NCBI RefSeq assembly: GCF_020164785.1
Contig: NZ_JAIUGX010000007.1
Span: forward strand, 62,001-126,000
Source: Mesorhizobium sp. ES1-1
GTDB lineage: Bacteria; Pseudomonadota; Alphaproteobacteria; Rhizobiales; Rhizobiaceae
DNA: 64,000 nt
Direction: 5' to 3'
The position numbers and the translations under genes were made by a program. This document shows, one piece after another, positions 44,921 to 53,961 of this stretch; position 1 is the first letter of the stretch, and each line of letters starts with the position of its first letter. The notes under the pieces were generated by a model, which was not told the DNA's origin, ran no database searches, and was given only the letters and a program-made list of their open reading frames with translations.

Positions 44921-45562
44921 CTAGCGGAGCCTCGATTCTTTGGTGCGTGCAATGCGATGGTCCGCCAGAACCGCGATTATGCAGAGGAATAGAAAAAGTC
45001 CTGTGATGGCCATTGCGGAAATGGCGACGCTGCCGGCGCCATTACGGGCGACATCCAAAAAGGGGTAGGGCACTTCGCCGGCTATCGGCGCGCGCGCCAG
45101 CGCGTAGACGAGGTAGCCCACGGGGTAAAGCAGGCAGCAGGATATATCGCTCCAGCGAGTCTTACCGTCGGCACCCGATACCAGCCACCAGAGCACGAAC
45201 AGCACCGGCGTCACATAATGCAGGAGGATGTCGCAGAGCAGGAAAAGGCCTTGTGGATGCCAGAGCCTTGCCAGCACCGCGGCATAGACGATGAAGACAA
45301 GCACGATCGAAACTGCAACGCCGGCTCGCATCCGCGGTCCCGCGAAAGCCGGCAACCATGAGTAGCCGGTGGACGAGATCAGCGAGATATGGACCAGCAC
45401 CGCGCCGATATTCGTCAAGATGGTGAAAAAGCTGAAATAGAATACGATCGATGCAGGCAGGCTGCGCCCGGCTTCGACCGAGGCCGGAATGGTAATGCAC
45501 AACTGCAGGACAAGTCCGACCAGACCCAAGGCCAAACCTGATACCTGCAGAAATCTACCCAC
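44921..45562 (-). CDS. Pr6Pr family membrane protein
   Basis: A 213-residue protein with six hydrophobic segments. The motif FFTILTNIGAVLVHISL and the HY in LLHYVTPVLFVLWW match the Pr6Pr (FAR-17a/AIG1-like) family. Eukaryotic relatives hydrolyse fatty-acid esters of hydroxy fatty acids, using a Thr-His pair; a Thr in FFTILTN and a His in ILLHYVTP are present here. Substrate in bacteria is unknown. It is the last gene after the GST and lipoprotein, with two bases between its start and the lipoprotein stop. Confidence 0.8.
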   Translation of the reverse strand: MGRFLQVSGLALGLVGLVLQLCITIPASVEAGRSLPASIVFYFSFFTILTNIGAVLVHISLISSTGYSWLPAFAGPRMRAGVAVSIVLVFIVYAAVLARLWHPQGLFLLCDILLHYVTPVLFVLWWLVSGADGKTRWSDISCCLLYPVGYLVYALARAPIAGEVPYPFLDVARNGAGSVAISAMAITGLFLFLCIIAVLADHRIARTKESRLR

Positions 45563-45564
45563 CG

Positions 45565-45975
45565 CTAGGCGGTCGCAGCGCAGGCCGGGTTGCCGGCTTG
45601 CCAGCGAGCGATGTCCGAACCAATACGCGCGCCAAGCGGATCGGTCATCAGCGGCCCGAATGCTTCGACGCGGCTAGAATTGCCTCGCGCCTGCACGACC
45701 AGCAATGGTTTGCCGCCATAGTGCTTGGCCGGCACCAGCAGGAACCGCGGTGTGCCACTAAAGGAATTCAGTTCGTTGGCCATCTGATATTGCTTGAACG
45801 CCGGGTCCTTGCTCGCGATCCAGCATTTGTGAGCCGCGATAGCCACCTGTTCCATGGCGAGCAATGAAGCACTCTTGCCCGAGGGGACCGACACACTGTT
45901 CTTCGGCGCCGACTGGCACGATGTCAGCGCGAGCCCCGCCGCCGCGACGAGAACGACCATCCTCTTCCTGATCAA
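45565..45975 (-). CDS. Small lipoprotein of unknown function
   Basis: A 136-residue protein with a lipoprotein signal peptide; the lipobox is LTSC with C20 the lipidation site. The mature domain has two further cysteines (HKCWIASKD and NPACAATA) that may pair. The sequence PRFLLVPAKHYGGKPLLVVQ suggests a small beta-rich domain. No family is recognised. Its ATG overlaps the GST stop (ATGA, 45972-45975), so both are co-translated. Confidence 0.75.
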   Translation of the reverse strand: MIRKRMVVLVAAAGLALTSCQSAPKNSVSVPSGKSASLLAMEQVAIAAHKCWIASKDPAFKQYQMANELNSFSGTPRFLLVPAKHYGGKPLLVVQARGNSSRVEAFGPLMTDPLGARIGSDIARWQAGNPACAATA

Positions 45976-46637
45976 GCGGCACCCATTTCAAGCTCAGACA
46001 GAAACAGCTTCAGGCCATCGGTCATCTCGCCCCACACACGCGACAATGCCGGATGCTGGGAAGCGATCTGTTCATAGGCGTCGAATTTGGGATAGGCGTC
46101 GAGCAACTCATGGCGACCGGTCATGACGCGGAAATTGTTGAAGATGAACCGCGTCGGCGTAAGCCAGGCATCGGCAAAGCTGATGTCGTCACCCAGCGCG
46201 AAGGGTCCCTGCGCCATGCGTGCCTCGATCCCTGCCAGTCCATGGTGCAGTCGGGCGAACTGGGCGTCGATCTCGGCATTGTTTTTCTTCGGCACGGAAT
46301 GCAGCTCGAAAAGCTTCATTGTCGGCGTCAGCACGTCGAGGTCGGTGATGCGTGCAAACATGCGCACCAGCGCGCGGTCCTTGGAATCGGCCGGCAGCAG
46401 CGCGGGCTCAGGAAAGCGTTCCTCGAGATATTCGGCGATAACGACCGATTCGACGATGGTCTCGCCGGAGCCGGTGATCAGCACCGGGATCCGGTTCATC
46501 GGCGAGATCGCGCGAAACTCCTCCGGAATGGGAAAACCCGCGGGCGGGGCGATGATCTTGAGCGGCACGTCCTTGATATAGGCCAGTGCCCGCACAATGG
46601 ACGAGTAAGGCGACAACGGCCGCGAATAGAGTTTCAT
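45972..46637 (-). CDS. Glutathione S-transferase family protein
   Basis: A 221-residue cytoplasmic GST. The thioredoxin-fold N-terminus begins MKLYSRPLSPYSSIVRALAY, with the catalytic Ser or Tyr region in SRPLSPYS, the cis-proline in RIPVLI, and the ESVVIAEYL block that holds glutathione. The C-terminal helical domain starts near residue 90. The natural substrate is not predictable. It leads a three-gene run (GST, lipoprotein, Pr6Pr) on the minus strand, after purQ by 70 bases. Confidence 0.88.
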   Translation of the reverse strand: MKLYSRPLSPYSSIVRALAYIKDVPLKIIAPPAGFPIPEEFRAISPMNRIPVLITGSGETIVESVVIAEYLEERFPEPALLPADSKDRALVRMFARITDLDVLTPTMKLFELHSVPKKNNAEIDAQFARLHHGLAGIEARMAQGPFALGDDISFADAWLTPTRFIFNNFRVMTGRHELLDAYPKFDAYEQIASQHPALSRVWGEMTDGLKLFLSELEMGAA

Positions 46638-46707
46638 GACCGTCTCTCTCCCAAGAGCTGTGGACTTGATGTCCCTGTGAATCTTGCCGCGTCGGCGGCC
46701 GAAATCG

Positions 46708-47376
46708 TCAAGCGGCTATGCCCAGGGCACTCTCGAACAGTGCCCTTCCATCATTGCCGCCATGCGCCGCTTCGATCAGGTTTTCGGGATGCGGCATCAG
46801 GCCCAGCACATTGCCCTTTTCGTTGATGATGCCGGCGATGTCATTGATCGAGCCGTTCGGGTTGGTGCCTTCGGCATAGCGAAACACCACCTGGCCTTCG
46901 CCTTCGAGACGGGCGAGCGTGTCGGCGTCGGCGAAATAATTGCCGTCATGATGGGCGACCGGCGTCCGGATGATCTGGCCGGGCTGATAACGACGGGTGA
47001 ACATCGTGTTGGCATTAGCGACCTGAAGCTTTACCTGTCGGCAGACGAACTTCAGCGAAGTGTTGCGCATCAAGGCGCCCGGTAACAGGCCGGCCTCGAC
47101 CAGGATCTGGAACCCGTTGCAGACGCCGATGACCGTTACGCCCCTGGCAGCCTGTTCGGCGACCGCCCGCATCACCGGCATGCGCGCCGCGATCGCGCCG
47201 CAGCGCAAATAGTCACCGAACGAAAAGCCACCCGGAATGGCGATTAGGTCGACATCGGGGATTTCGGTATCGGTCTGCCAGACGGTGACCGGTGGTGTCC
47301 CGGAGATCTTCGTCAGCGCGGCGATCATGTCGCGGTCGCGGTTGAGGCCCGGCAGGAGAACGACGGCGGATTTCAT
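46708..47376 (-). CDS. purQ: Phosphoribosylformylglycinamidine synthase subunit PurQ
   Basis: A 222-residue class I glutaminase that supplies ammonia to PurL. The nucleophile is C86 in [11 protein letters not shown], and the His-Glu pair of the triad is in [11 protein letters not shown]. The oxyanion element [14 protein letters not shown] is intact. ATG 47376 is the family start; an ATG at 47442 is in frame but has no support. purS and purC lie upstream on the same strand, but an oppositely oriented gene intervenes. Confidence 0.96.
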   Translation of the reverse strand: MKSAVVLLPGLNRDRDMIAALTKISGTPPVTVWQTDTEIPDVDLIAIPGGFSFGDYLRCGAIAARMPVMRAVAEQAARGVTVIGVCNGFQILVEAGLLPGALMRNTSLKFVCRQVKLQVANANTMFTRRYQPGQIIRTPVAHHDGNYFADADTLARLEGEGQVVFRYAEGTNPNGSINDIAGIINEKGNVLGLMPHPENLIEAAHGGNDGRALFESALGIAA

Positions 47377-47495
47377 GACATGTCCAACTGATTCAAGAGG
47401 CATATCCGGAAATTGCGTATCGGGAGCGTATTTACGGGTCAAGCGCCAGTTAAGGCTTTTAAGCTATTTTGCGGTTGCAAACTGGGCAGGCAAAT

Positions 47496-48242
47496 TTGAA
47501 GAGCGGCTGGGAACTCAAATTCGAAGACCGACATTGGGCATCTGGTGTTTCGGGTGCGACGGTGATACTGTTGTCGGCATTCATTTATGCATTTTTCTCT
47601 CAGGCCGACGCCAATTTCGCTACGGCGTTCTCGAGAGTTTTTTCGCTTAAAGTCGATCTTGGACTTTGCTCTCCAGCCTTCGCCAGTTTAATCATGGCCC
47701 AGATTGCCTATGCACTGGCGATTTGCCTCGTCCTGCTAGGATTATTATTTGCCCTTGGCGTTGCCGCCATTGCTGATGCTGCCGGCAGGATGCGGTATCT
47801 CAAGCTTGCGCTAGGAACACTAGTAGTGCTTCTCATCTTTTTGGCATTGGCCATGAAAGACAACGGCCTTTGGCTTAGCTCTGCCGGTCGCAGATCTGTT
47901 GCGACGTATTTGAGTATAACGGATGCGTGTACAAAAAGTCTAAGAACCGACTTCCTACGTATCTATGTCATGAGCGCTTGGCTTTTCATCGGATCGTGGA
48001 TAGCCATCACGATGAATATCGTATCGTTTAGGATTATATACTTTAGGAGAAACTACAACGACCTGCCGAAGGATCCAGAGTTTCGCGCCGAAATATTAGC
48101 GATCCGCGTCAAGTACGGTGCCGTTCACCGGCCGATTCAGAAGCCGCCGTGGACATTTTCCCTGATAGCTTTTGTAGGGTTCTTGCTATGCATAGCGCTG
48201 CACAGCCTGTACAAGTTGGCGGTCGTTTTAGGCGCCGTGTAG
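47496..48242 (+). CDS. Unrecognised membrane protein lying between purQ and purS
   Basis: A protein of about 248 residues with four or five hydrophobic segments (near residues 22-40, 65-90, 105-120, 155-175 and 220-245). No family is recognised. It is transcribed against purQ and purS and is noticeably A/T-richer than both, with codons rarer in the neighbours (ATA, TTA, AGA), which suggests acquisition. The start is unclear because there is no ATG: TTG 47496 is preferred, with GGCAGG five bases upstream; TTG 47469 is also possible. Confidence 0.7.
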   Translation: MKSGWELKFEDRHWASGVSGATVILLSAFIYAFFSQADANFATAFSRVFSLKVDLGLCSPAFASLIMAQIAYALAICLVLLGLLFALGVAAIADAAGRMRYLKLALGTLVVLLIFLALAMKDNGLWLSSAGRRSVATYLSITDACTKSLRTDFLRIYVMSAWLFIGSWIAITMNIVSFRIIYFRRNYNDLPKDPEFRAEILAIRVKYGAVHRPIQKPPWTFSLIAFVGFLLCIALHSLYKLAVVLGAV

Positions 48243-48315
48243 GCGCAATCCGATACGCTCAAGCGGGGCATAGACGAGCTAGCACGTTTCAGGTATCCAC
48301 GCCTCCGGCACAACC

Positions 48316-48567
48316 TCAGATCAGCGTCACGCTGTAATTCTCAATCACCGTGTTCGCCAGCAGCTTGTCGCACATGGCCTTGAGATCCGCCTCGGCCTTG
48401 GCCCTGTCGCCCTCGGCGAGTTCGACGTCGAAGACTTTGCCCTGGCGCACAGCGCCGACGCCACCGAAACCCAGGCCGGACAAGGCGTGCTCGATCGCTT
48501 TGCCTTGCGGGTCGAGAACGCCGTTCTTGAGGGTGACGGTAATGCGGGCTTTGATCACGCTGGACAT
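48316..48567 (-). CDS. purS: Phosphoribosylformylglycinamidine synthase subunit PurS
   Basis: An 83-residue PurS, the small subunit that bridges PurL and PurQ. The sequence KARITVTLKNGVLDPQGKAI and the end ANTVIENYSVTLI are standard for the family. It starts 14 bases after the purC stop, so purC and purS form one unit. The unrelated gene on the plus strand separates it from purQ. Confidence 0.95.
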   Translation of the reverse strand: MSSVIKARITVTLKNGVLDPQGKAIEHALSGLGFGGVGAVRQGKVFDVELAEGDRAKAEADLKAMCDKLLANTVIENYSVTLI

Positions 48568-48581
48568 GCTCCTGTTTGCTC

Positions 48582-49376
48582 TTAGTGAGGCTTGCCTTTG
48601 ATGCCCTCGGTCGAGGCGACAAGAACCGGGCCGGTCGGGCGCGGCGGCTCGTTTTCGTTCATGATGCCGAGGCGGCGGGCGACTTCCTGATAGGCCTCGA
48701 CAAGACCGCCCATATCGCGGCGGAAACGGTCCTTGTCGAGCTTGTCCTGTGTCGCAACGTCCCAAAGACGGCAGGAATCTGGCGAAATCTCGTCGGCGAC
48801 GACGATGCGCATCATGTCGCCTTCGAACAGCCGGCCGCACTCGATCTTAAAGTCGACCAGCTGGATGCCGACACCCATGAACAGGCCGGAGAGGAAGTCG
48901 TTGACGCGGATGGCCAGCGCCATGACATCGTCGATCTCCTGGGGGCTCGCCCAGCCGAAGGCGGTGATGTGTTCTTCCGATACCATCGGGTCGTCGAGCG
49001 CGTCGGCCTTGTAATAGAACTCGATAATCGAGCGCGGCAGGACGGTGCCTTCCTCGATGCCGAGGCGCTTCGACAGCGAACCGGCGGCGACATTGCGCAC
49101 AACCACTTCGAGCGGAATGATCTCGACTTCCTTGATCAGCTGCTCGCGCATGTTGAGCCGGCGAATGAAATGGGTCGGAATGCCCATGCGGTTCAAATGA
49201 TTGAAGATGTACTCGGAAATGCGGTTGTTGAGCACACCCTTGCCGTCGATGACCTCGTGCTTTTTCTTGTTGAACGCTGTGGCATCATCCTTGAAGAACT
49301 GGATAAGCGTGCCTGGTTCGGGTCCCTCATAGAGGATCTTGGCCTTGCCTTCATAAATGCGGCGGCGATTTTTCAT
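48582..49376 (-). CDS. purC: SAICAR synthetase PurC
   Basis: A 264-residue enzyme that joins aspartate to CAIR in purine synthesis. The N-terminus [20 protein letters not shown], the block [12 protein letters not shown] and the C-terminal [10 protein letters not shown] are conserved. Length is normal for PurC of alphaproteobacteria. ATG 49376 is the family start, preceded by GAGAAAAATCAG. It leads the purC-purS unit. A 273-base spacer with no gene separates it from the divergent zeta subunit. Confidence 0.97.
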   Translation of the reverse strand: MKNRRRIYEGKAKILYEGPEPGTLIQFFKDDATAFNKKKHEVIDGKGVLNNRISEYIFNHLNRMGIPTHFIRRLNMREQLIKEVEIIPLEVVVRNVAAGSLSKRLGIEEGTVLPRSIIEFYYKADALDDPMVSEEHITAFGWASPQEIDDVMALAIRVNDFLSGLFMGVGIQLVDFKIECGRLFEGDMMRIVVADEISPDSCRLWDVATQDKLDKDRFRRDMGGLVEAYQEVARRLGIMNENEPPRPTGPVLVASTEGIKGKPH

Positions 49377-49649
49377 CTGATTTTTCTCTGGATTTCCGGC
49401 AGGCGGCAAGCGACCATTTCCTGTCCGTTCGCCTGAAATGGTGTGGCGAGTGCAGGGTTCAATGCCGGGTCTATCCCAATCACACGATTTGCTCAATCGA
49501 CAAATCCTTTCAATCAACCTCTTTAGGGACCGAAATGCCGCAGTGCAGCAAGGTGCGAACCGTATTGACCGCCCAAGGACCTTTTGATTTGTGCTTTGTC
49601 AGCACATATACACCGTCACCAGCGAATCGATTTCCATCGGAGGGATGCC

Positions 49650-49970
49650 ATGAGCAGCATGAAGGATCGCGAAGAGGGCTTTGAGCGCAAATTCGCATTC
49701 GACGAGGAGCTTCGCTTCAAGGCAGCGGCGCGCCGCAACAAGGCGCTTGGCCTCTGGGCCGCCGAAAAGCTTGGCAAGTCGGGGGCCGATGCCGACGCCT
49801 ATGCCAGGGAAGTGGTTGTGTCGGATATCGAGGAGGCCGGGGACCACGACGTCTTTCGCAAGATCCGCAAGGACTTCGATGCCGCCGGCATCGACCAGTC
49901 CGATCATCAGATCCGCCGGACCATGGACGAACTGATGGCGCAGGCGATCGAGCAGATCAAGAACACCTGA
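49650..49970 (+). CDS. F1-ATPase inhibitor zeta subunit (DUF1476)
   Basis: A 106-residue protein beginning MSSMKDREEGFERKFAFDEE, the signature of the alphaproteobacterial zeta subunit. In Paracoccus its N-terminal helix enters the F1 part of ATP synthase and blocks ATP hydrolysis. The rest is a four-helix bundle, matching DMDELMAQAIEQI-like helices here. It is a single gene with a strong ribosome binding site (CGGAGGGATGCC) and its own terminator. The ATP synthase genes are not in the window. Confidence 0.93.
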   Translation: MSSMKDREEGFERKFAFDEELRFKAAARRNKALGLWAAEKLGKSGADADAYAREVVVSDIEEAGDHDVFRKIRKDFDAAGIDQSDHQIRRTMDELMAQAIEQIKNT

Positions 49971-49991
49971 TAAGCACCACTGGACCAATCG

Positions 49992-50019
49992 ACCGCCCGG
50001 CCTACCCGGGCGGTTTTTC
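49992..50019 (+). terminator. Rho-independent terminator after the zeta subunit gene
   Basis: ACCGCCCGG (49992-50000) and CCGGGCGGT (50006-50014) form a nine-pair stem with a short loop, followed by TTTTCTTT. It is 21 bases after the stop. Confidence 0.9.
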
Positions 50020-50076
50020 TTTGCCTTCGCGGCAGTTTCCGGTTGAACTGCGCTTCCTCAATTAGGAAAGACACGG

Positions 50077-50850
50077 ATGTCCCTCAAAACCCGCCTGGCG
50101 GCCGACGAAACGCTGCTTACCGCATGGTCCGGCGTCCCGGATGCCCTGACCGTCGAGATCGTCGCAAAGCAGGGCTTTGACGCCGTCACCCTCGACATGC
50201 AGCATGGCGGCCACCACGAGGACAGCGTCCTGCGCGGTTTGGCCCCCGTCCTTGCGGCCAACAAGCCGGCCCTGGTGCGTATCCCGGTCGGCCGCTTCGA
50301 TATGGCGAGCCGCGCCCTCGATTTTGGCGCTGAGGCCGTCATTGCGCCGATGGTGAATTCGGTGGCCGATGCCAAACTCTTCGCCGCGGCCATGAAATAC
50401 CCGCCGCTGGGCGAGCGCTCATGGGGCCCCACCTACGCGTTTCCGCGCCATGGCAAGGGCGACCAGGCCGAATGGCTGCGCGACAGCAACCAGCGCACCA
50501 TGGCCTTCGCGATGGTCGAGACGCGTGCAGCGCTCGATGCGCTCGACGGCATCCTCGACACGCCGGGCATTGATGGCATCTTCCTTGGGCCGTCCGACTT
50601 CTCGATCGCATGGACCAATGGCGGGACTGTCAATTCGACGCTGGAAGACATGATGGAGACGGTGGCCTCGGTCGCCGCCCGCACCCGCCAAGCCGGAAAA
50701 CACGCGGCGATCTATGTCGTCGAGCCGGAGATCGCCGGCCGGGTCGTGGCGATGGGCTACCGGCTGCTGGCAATGGGGTCGGAGCACGCGCTGATCGGGC
50801 TCGGCGCCAAGACGCTCATCAAGAGCGTACGCGACTCGCTCGGCTCCTGA
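50077..50850 (+). CDS. HpcH/HpaI family class II aldolase
   Basis: A 257-residue TIM-barrel aldolase of the HpaI type. Visible motifs: FDAVTLDMQHGGHHEDS near the N-terminus with the catalytic-region His, MVETRAALDAL with the metal-binding Glu, and GIDGIFLGPSDFSIA with the metal-binding Asp. Members split 4-hydroxy-2-oxo acids into pyruvate or glyoxylate and an aldehyde; the substrate here is unknown. It lies between the terminator of the zeta gene and the convergent hydrolase gene, with no sign of an operon. Confidence 0.88.
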   Translation: MSLKTRLAADETLLTAWSGVPDALTVEIVAKQGFDAVTLDMQHGGHHEDSVLRGLAPVLAANKPALVRIPVGRFDMASRALDFGAEAVIAPMVNSVADAKLFAAAMKYPPLGERSWGPTYAFPRHGKGDQAEWLRDSNQRTMAFAMVETRAALDALDGILDTPGIDGIFLGPSDFSIAWTNGGTVNSTLEDMMETVASVAARTRQAGKHAAIYVVEPEIAGRVVAMGYRLLAMGSEHALIGLGAKTLIKSVRDSLGS

Positions 50851-50856
50851 AGCGGT

Positions 50857-51411
50857 TCAGGCTTTCAGGTCAGTCATGAATTTGGCGAAGGTCATCGAGC
50901 CCTCGGGCCATGGCCCGAATCCAGAATCCGCGTTGAGGTGCCCCGTTTCGCCGGCGTCGACGAACAGCGAGCCCCACGCGGCGGCAATGTCCTCGGCGAC
51001 ATCGAAAGCGCAGAACGGGTCGTTGCGGCTGGCGATCACCAGCGACGGGAAAGGCAGCGGGTCGCGCGGGTAGGGACCGAAGGTCATCAGATGCCTTGGC
51101 CTGATCTCGGGATTGGCGACATCCGGCGGTGCCACCAGAAATGCGCCGGCGACAGGCTTCTGGAACCGGGGAATAGCCTGTATGACGGCGGCTACGCCCA
51201 GGGAATGGGCGATAAGGACTACTGGCCGTTCCGCCTCGTTGACAGCCTTGGCGACGTTGGCGGTCCAGTCCTCGCGGACCGGTTTTGACCATTCGGCCTG
51301 CTCCACCCTGCGGGCGGTCGACAGCTTGGACTGCCAGCGGCTCTGCCAATGCTCTGGTCCCGAGTTGGTGTAGCCGGGGACGATGAGAATATCCGCGTCT
51401 TTAACTTTCAT
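50857..51411 (-). CDS. RBBP9/YdeN family alpha/beta hydrolase
   Basis: A 184-residue small serine hydrolase. The motif DILIVPGYTNSGPEHWQSRW opens the fold, the nucleophile elbow is IAHSLGV (GxSxG-like AHSLG), and the catalytic His lies in TGHLNADSGFGPWPEG. This is the RBBP9/YdeN type, whose substrates are unknown. ATG 51411 is chosen from the family N-terminus; a GTG at 51462 is in frame. It converges on the aldolase gene with six bases between the stops. Confidence 0.85.
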   Translation of the reverse strand: MKVKDADILIVPGYTNSGPEHWQSRWQSKLSTARRVEQAEWSKPVREDWTANVAKAVNEAERPVVLIAHSLGVAAVIQAIPRFQKPVAGAFLVAPPDVANPEIRPRHLMTFGPYPRDPLPFPSLVIASRNDPFCAFDVAEDIAAAWGSLFVDAGETGHLNADSGFGPWPEGSMTFAKFMTDLKA

Positions 51412-51569
51412 CGCGCTGAGATAGCGATCGGCGTCGCCGCGTGCAACGGCCACAATCGGCACCCCTGATCATAATAGTGAACACCATGTTCGCTTATTGC
51501 CATCTTGTGTGAACGATCTCGATGGATGATTTGTTCTAGGAGCAGAAACAGCCGTGCGAGAACCCTGAT

Positions 51570-52469
51570 TTGGAGCTTACACGACGGACAATCATCGGCG
51601 GCGCGGGACTTCTCGCACTAGGAGTTTCACCGCTTGCCGGCCGAACGGAGCATCTGATGACTGAATTGCCTTTTGCCGCTACCACCCCTGTCAGCGTTTC
51701 CCGAGTCGGGTTGAAGGCGCGCGATGCCGAAAGCCTCGCTGCCTATTATCGCACTGTCGTCGGATTGCAGGAGCTCAGCCGCGCCGATGGCGCGATCACA
51801 CTGGGCGCCGCAAACCGTCCGTTGTTGGTTCTAGAGCCGGACGCGGCCGCAAAGCCCGACGACCCGCGAAGCGCCGGGCTCTTCCACACCGCGTTCCTGC
51901 TGCCCAGTCGCGCTGATCTCGGCCGCTGGATCAATCATGCCATTGCAAACAAGATCGCCATCGAGGGCGCTTCCGATCACCTCGTCAGCGAAGCGCTGTA
52001 TATGACTGATCCCGAAGGCAACGGCATTGAAATTTATGCCGACCGCAGCCCGCGCGACTGGAAGTGGAATGGCGACAAGGTGGCGATGGCGACAGAGCGG
52101 TTAAACATACCAGCAGTTGTCGGCAGCGTGCCCGCTGGTGATGCCGGGTGGCAGGGCGCTCCTGAAACCAGCATTGTCGGCCACGTCCATCTCCGCGTCG
52201 GCAGGCCGGAAGACGCCGAAGCGTGGTGGAACCGGGAGTTCGGCTTCAGCACGGTGGCCAGATATGGCGGCCAGGCCGTGTTCCTCTCATCGGGCGGTTA
52301 TCACCACCACATCGGCGCCAACGCCTGGCAGAGCTCGGGCGCGGGCCGACGCGATCGAAGCCGCTCCGGGCTGGCATGGGTCGAAATGCGTTCGGACAAT
52401 GTGGCTGGAGAAACGACCCGCGAGGATCCCTGGGGCACAGTGATCAGGACTGTCCCCGGCAAGGCGTGA
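51570..52469 (+). CDS. VOC-superfamily (glyoxalase/extradiol dioxygenase-like) protein, possibly Tat-exported
   Basis: A protein with two VOC modules: the first (about residues 40-155) has VSRVGLKARDAESLAAYYRT and ends MTDPEGNGIEIYADR, and the second (about 190-290) has GHVHLRVGRPEDAEAWW. These resemble CatE-type 2,3-dioxygenases; the metal ligands include the His of VSRVGL-type and HVHLR blocks and the Glu of GIEIY. From the TTG at 51570 the first 25 residues (LTRRTIIGGAGLLALGV) look like a twin-arginine export signal. ATG 51657 with GGAG upstream would give a cytoplasmic protein of 270 residues. The choice is open. Confidence 0.75.
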   Translation: MELTRRTIIGGAGLLALGVSPLAGRTEHLMTELPFAATTPVSVSRVGLKARDAESLAAYYRTVVGLQELSRADGAITLGAANRPLLVLEPDAAAKPDDPRSAGLFHTAFLLPSRADLGRWINHAIANKIAIEGASDHLVSEALYMTDPEGNGIEIYADRSPRDWKWNGDKVAMATERLNIPAVVGSVPAGDAGWQGAPETSIVGHVHLRVGRPEDAEAWWNREFGFSTVARYGGQAVFLSSGGYHHHIGANAWQSSGAGRRDRSRSGLAWVEMRSDNVAGETTREDPWGTVIRTVPGKA

Positions 52470-52545
52470 TTGCGGCTTGCTTCACAAGTGGCGGTATTGG
52501 CGAAAAGCATTCTCCCGGCAGGTGACGGGAGAGTGTAAGCTTGCG

Positions 52546-53853
52546 CTACGCCTCGCCGAATACCCGCCTGAAGATCGTGTCGACGTGCTTGGTGTGGTAG
52601 CCCAAGTCGAATTTCTCACGAATTTCCGCTTCCGGCAGGGCTGCGGTCACTTCCTTGTCTGCCAGCAGTTCCGCCAGAAAATCAGCGCCTTGTTCCCAGA
52701 CCTTCATCGCGTTGCGCTGCACGAGGCGGTAGGAATCCTCACGCGACAGGCCGGCTTGCGTCAGCGCCAGCATGACGCGCTGCGAATGGACGAGGCCGCG
52801 GAACTTGTTCATGTTCTTCAACATGTTCTCGGGATAAACAAGCAGCTTGTCGACTACACTGGTCAGCCGGGACAGCGCGAAATCGAGCGTCACCGTCGCG
52901 TCCGGGCCGATCATGCGCTCGACCGACGAGTGCGAAATATCGCGCTCGTGCCAGAGCGCCACATTTTCCATCGCCGGCAGCGCCATCGAGCGAACCATGC
53001 GCGCAAGGCCTGTGAGATTCTCGGTCAGCACCGGATTGCGCTTGTGCGGCATTGCCGACGAGCCCTTTTGCCCGGGGGAGAAATACTCTTCCGCCTCCAG
53101 CACCTCGGTGCGCTGCAGATGCCGGATTTCGATCGCCAGCCGCTCGATGGACGAGGCTATGACGCCAAGCGTGGCGAAGAACATCGCGTGGCGGTCGCGC
53201 GGGATGACCTGGGTCGAGACCGGCTCTGGCTTCAACCCGAGCCTGGCGGCCACATGCTCCTCGACATAAGGGTCGATATTGGCAAAAGTGCCGACCGCCC
53301 CGGAAATAGCGCAGGTGGCGATGTCTTCCCTGGCGTGGACGAGCCGCTCGCGGCAGCGCGAGAATTCGGCATAGGCCTGCGCCAGCTTGACGCCGAAGGT
53401 CGTCGGCTCGGCGTGGATGCCGTGGCTGCGCCCGATGGTGACGGTGTCCTTGTGCTCGAAGGCGCGCCGCTTGAGCGCCGCGAGCAGGCCTTCGATGTCG
53501 GCGAGCAGGATGTCGCTCGCCCGTGTCAACTGCACCGCGAAGCAGGTGTCGAGAACGTCCGACGACGTCATGCCCTGATGGATGAAGCGGGCGTCCGGTC
53601 CGACGAATTCGGCAAGATGGGTGAGGAAGGCGATGACGTCATGCTTGGTGACACGCTCGATCTCGTCGATAGCGTCGACATCGAACTCCGCGGCCCCGCC
53701 CTTTTCCCAGATGGTCCTGGCGGCCTCTTTCGGGATCACGCCGAGTTCGGCCAGCGCGTCGCAGGCATGGGCCTCGATCTCGAACCAGATGCGGAACCGG
53801 GTTTCTGGCGACCAGATGGCGACCATTTCCGGCCGGGAATAACGAGGGATCAT
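52546..53853 (-). CDS. purB: Adenylosuccinate lyase
   Basis: A 435-residue enzyme of the fumarase/aspartase superfamily that acts twice in purine synthesis (SAICAR to AICAR, and adenylosuccinate to AMP). The signature loop is KGSSAMPHKRNPVLTENLTG, with the mobile catalytic Ser, and TIGRSHGIHAEPTTFG carries the catalytic His. The length is normal for the PurB of alphaproteobacteria. It is on the same strand as purC, purS, purQ and purL but separated by unrelated genes, so it is transcribed on its own. Confidence 0.97.
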   Translation of the reverse strand: MIPRYSRPEMVAIWSPETRFRIWFEIEAHACDALAELGVIPKEAARTIWEKGGAAEFDVDAIDEIERVTKHDVIAFLTHLAEFVGPDARFIHQGMTSSDVLDTCFAVQLTRASDILLADIEGLLAALKRRAFEHKDTVTIGRSHGIHAEPTTFGVKLAQAYAEFSRCRERLVHAREDIATCAISGAVGTFANIDPYVEEHVAARLGLKPEPVSTQVIPRDRHAMFFATLGVIASSIERLAIEIRHLQRTEVLEAEEYFSPGQKGSSAMPHKRNPVLTENLTGLARMVRSMALPAMENVALWHERDISHSSVERMIGPDATVTLDFALSRLTSVVDKLLVYPENMLKNMNKFRGLVHSQRVMLALTQAGLSREDSYRLVQRNAMKVWEQGADFLAELLADKEVTAALPEAEIREKFDLGYHTKHVDTIFRRVFGEA

Positions 53854-53961
53854 CGGTCAGTCCTGACGTGGCGAGGAGTTTGCCCGCCTCCTAACAGAGG
53901 CCGCCGAAATGCTCAACGCCACTGCACACAAACCATATGACGGTACTATGGGTAGCCAACG

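Noticed and set aside
49377..49649. Possible purine riboswitch ahead of purC
   Set aside because: No conserved riboswitch core pairing was found, and purine riboswitches are not known to me in this position in Rhizobiales.
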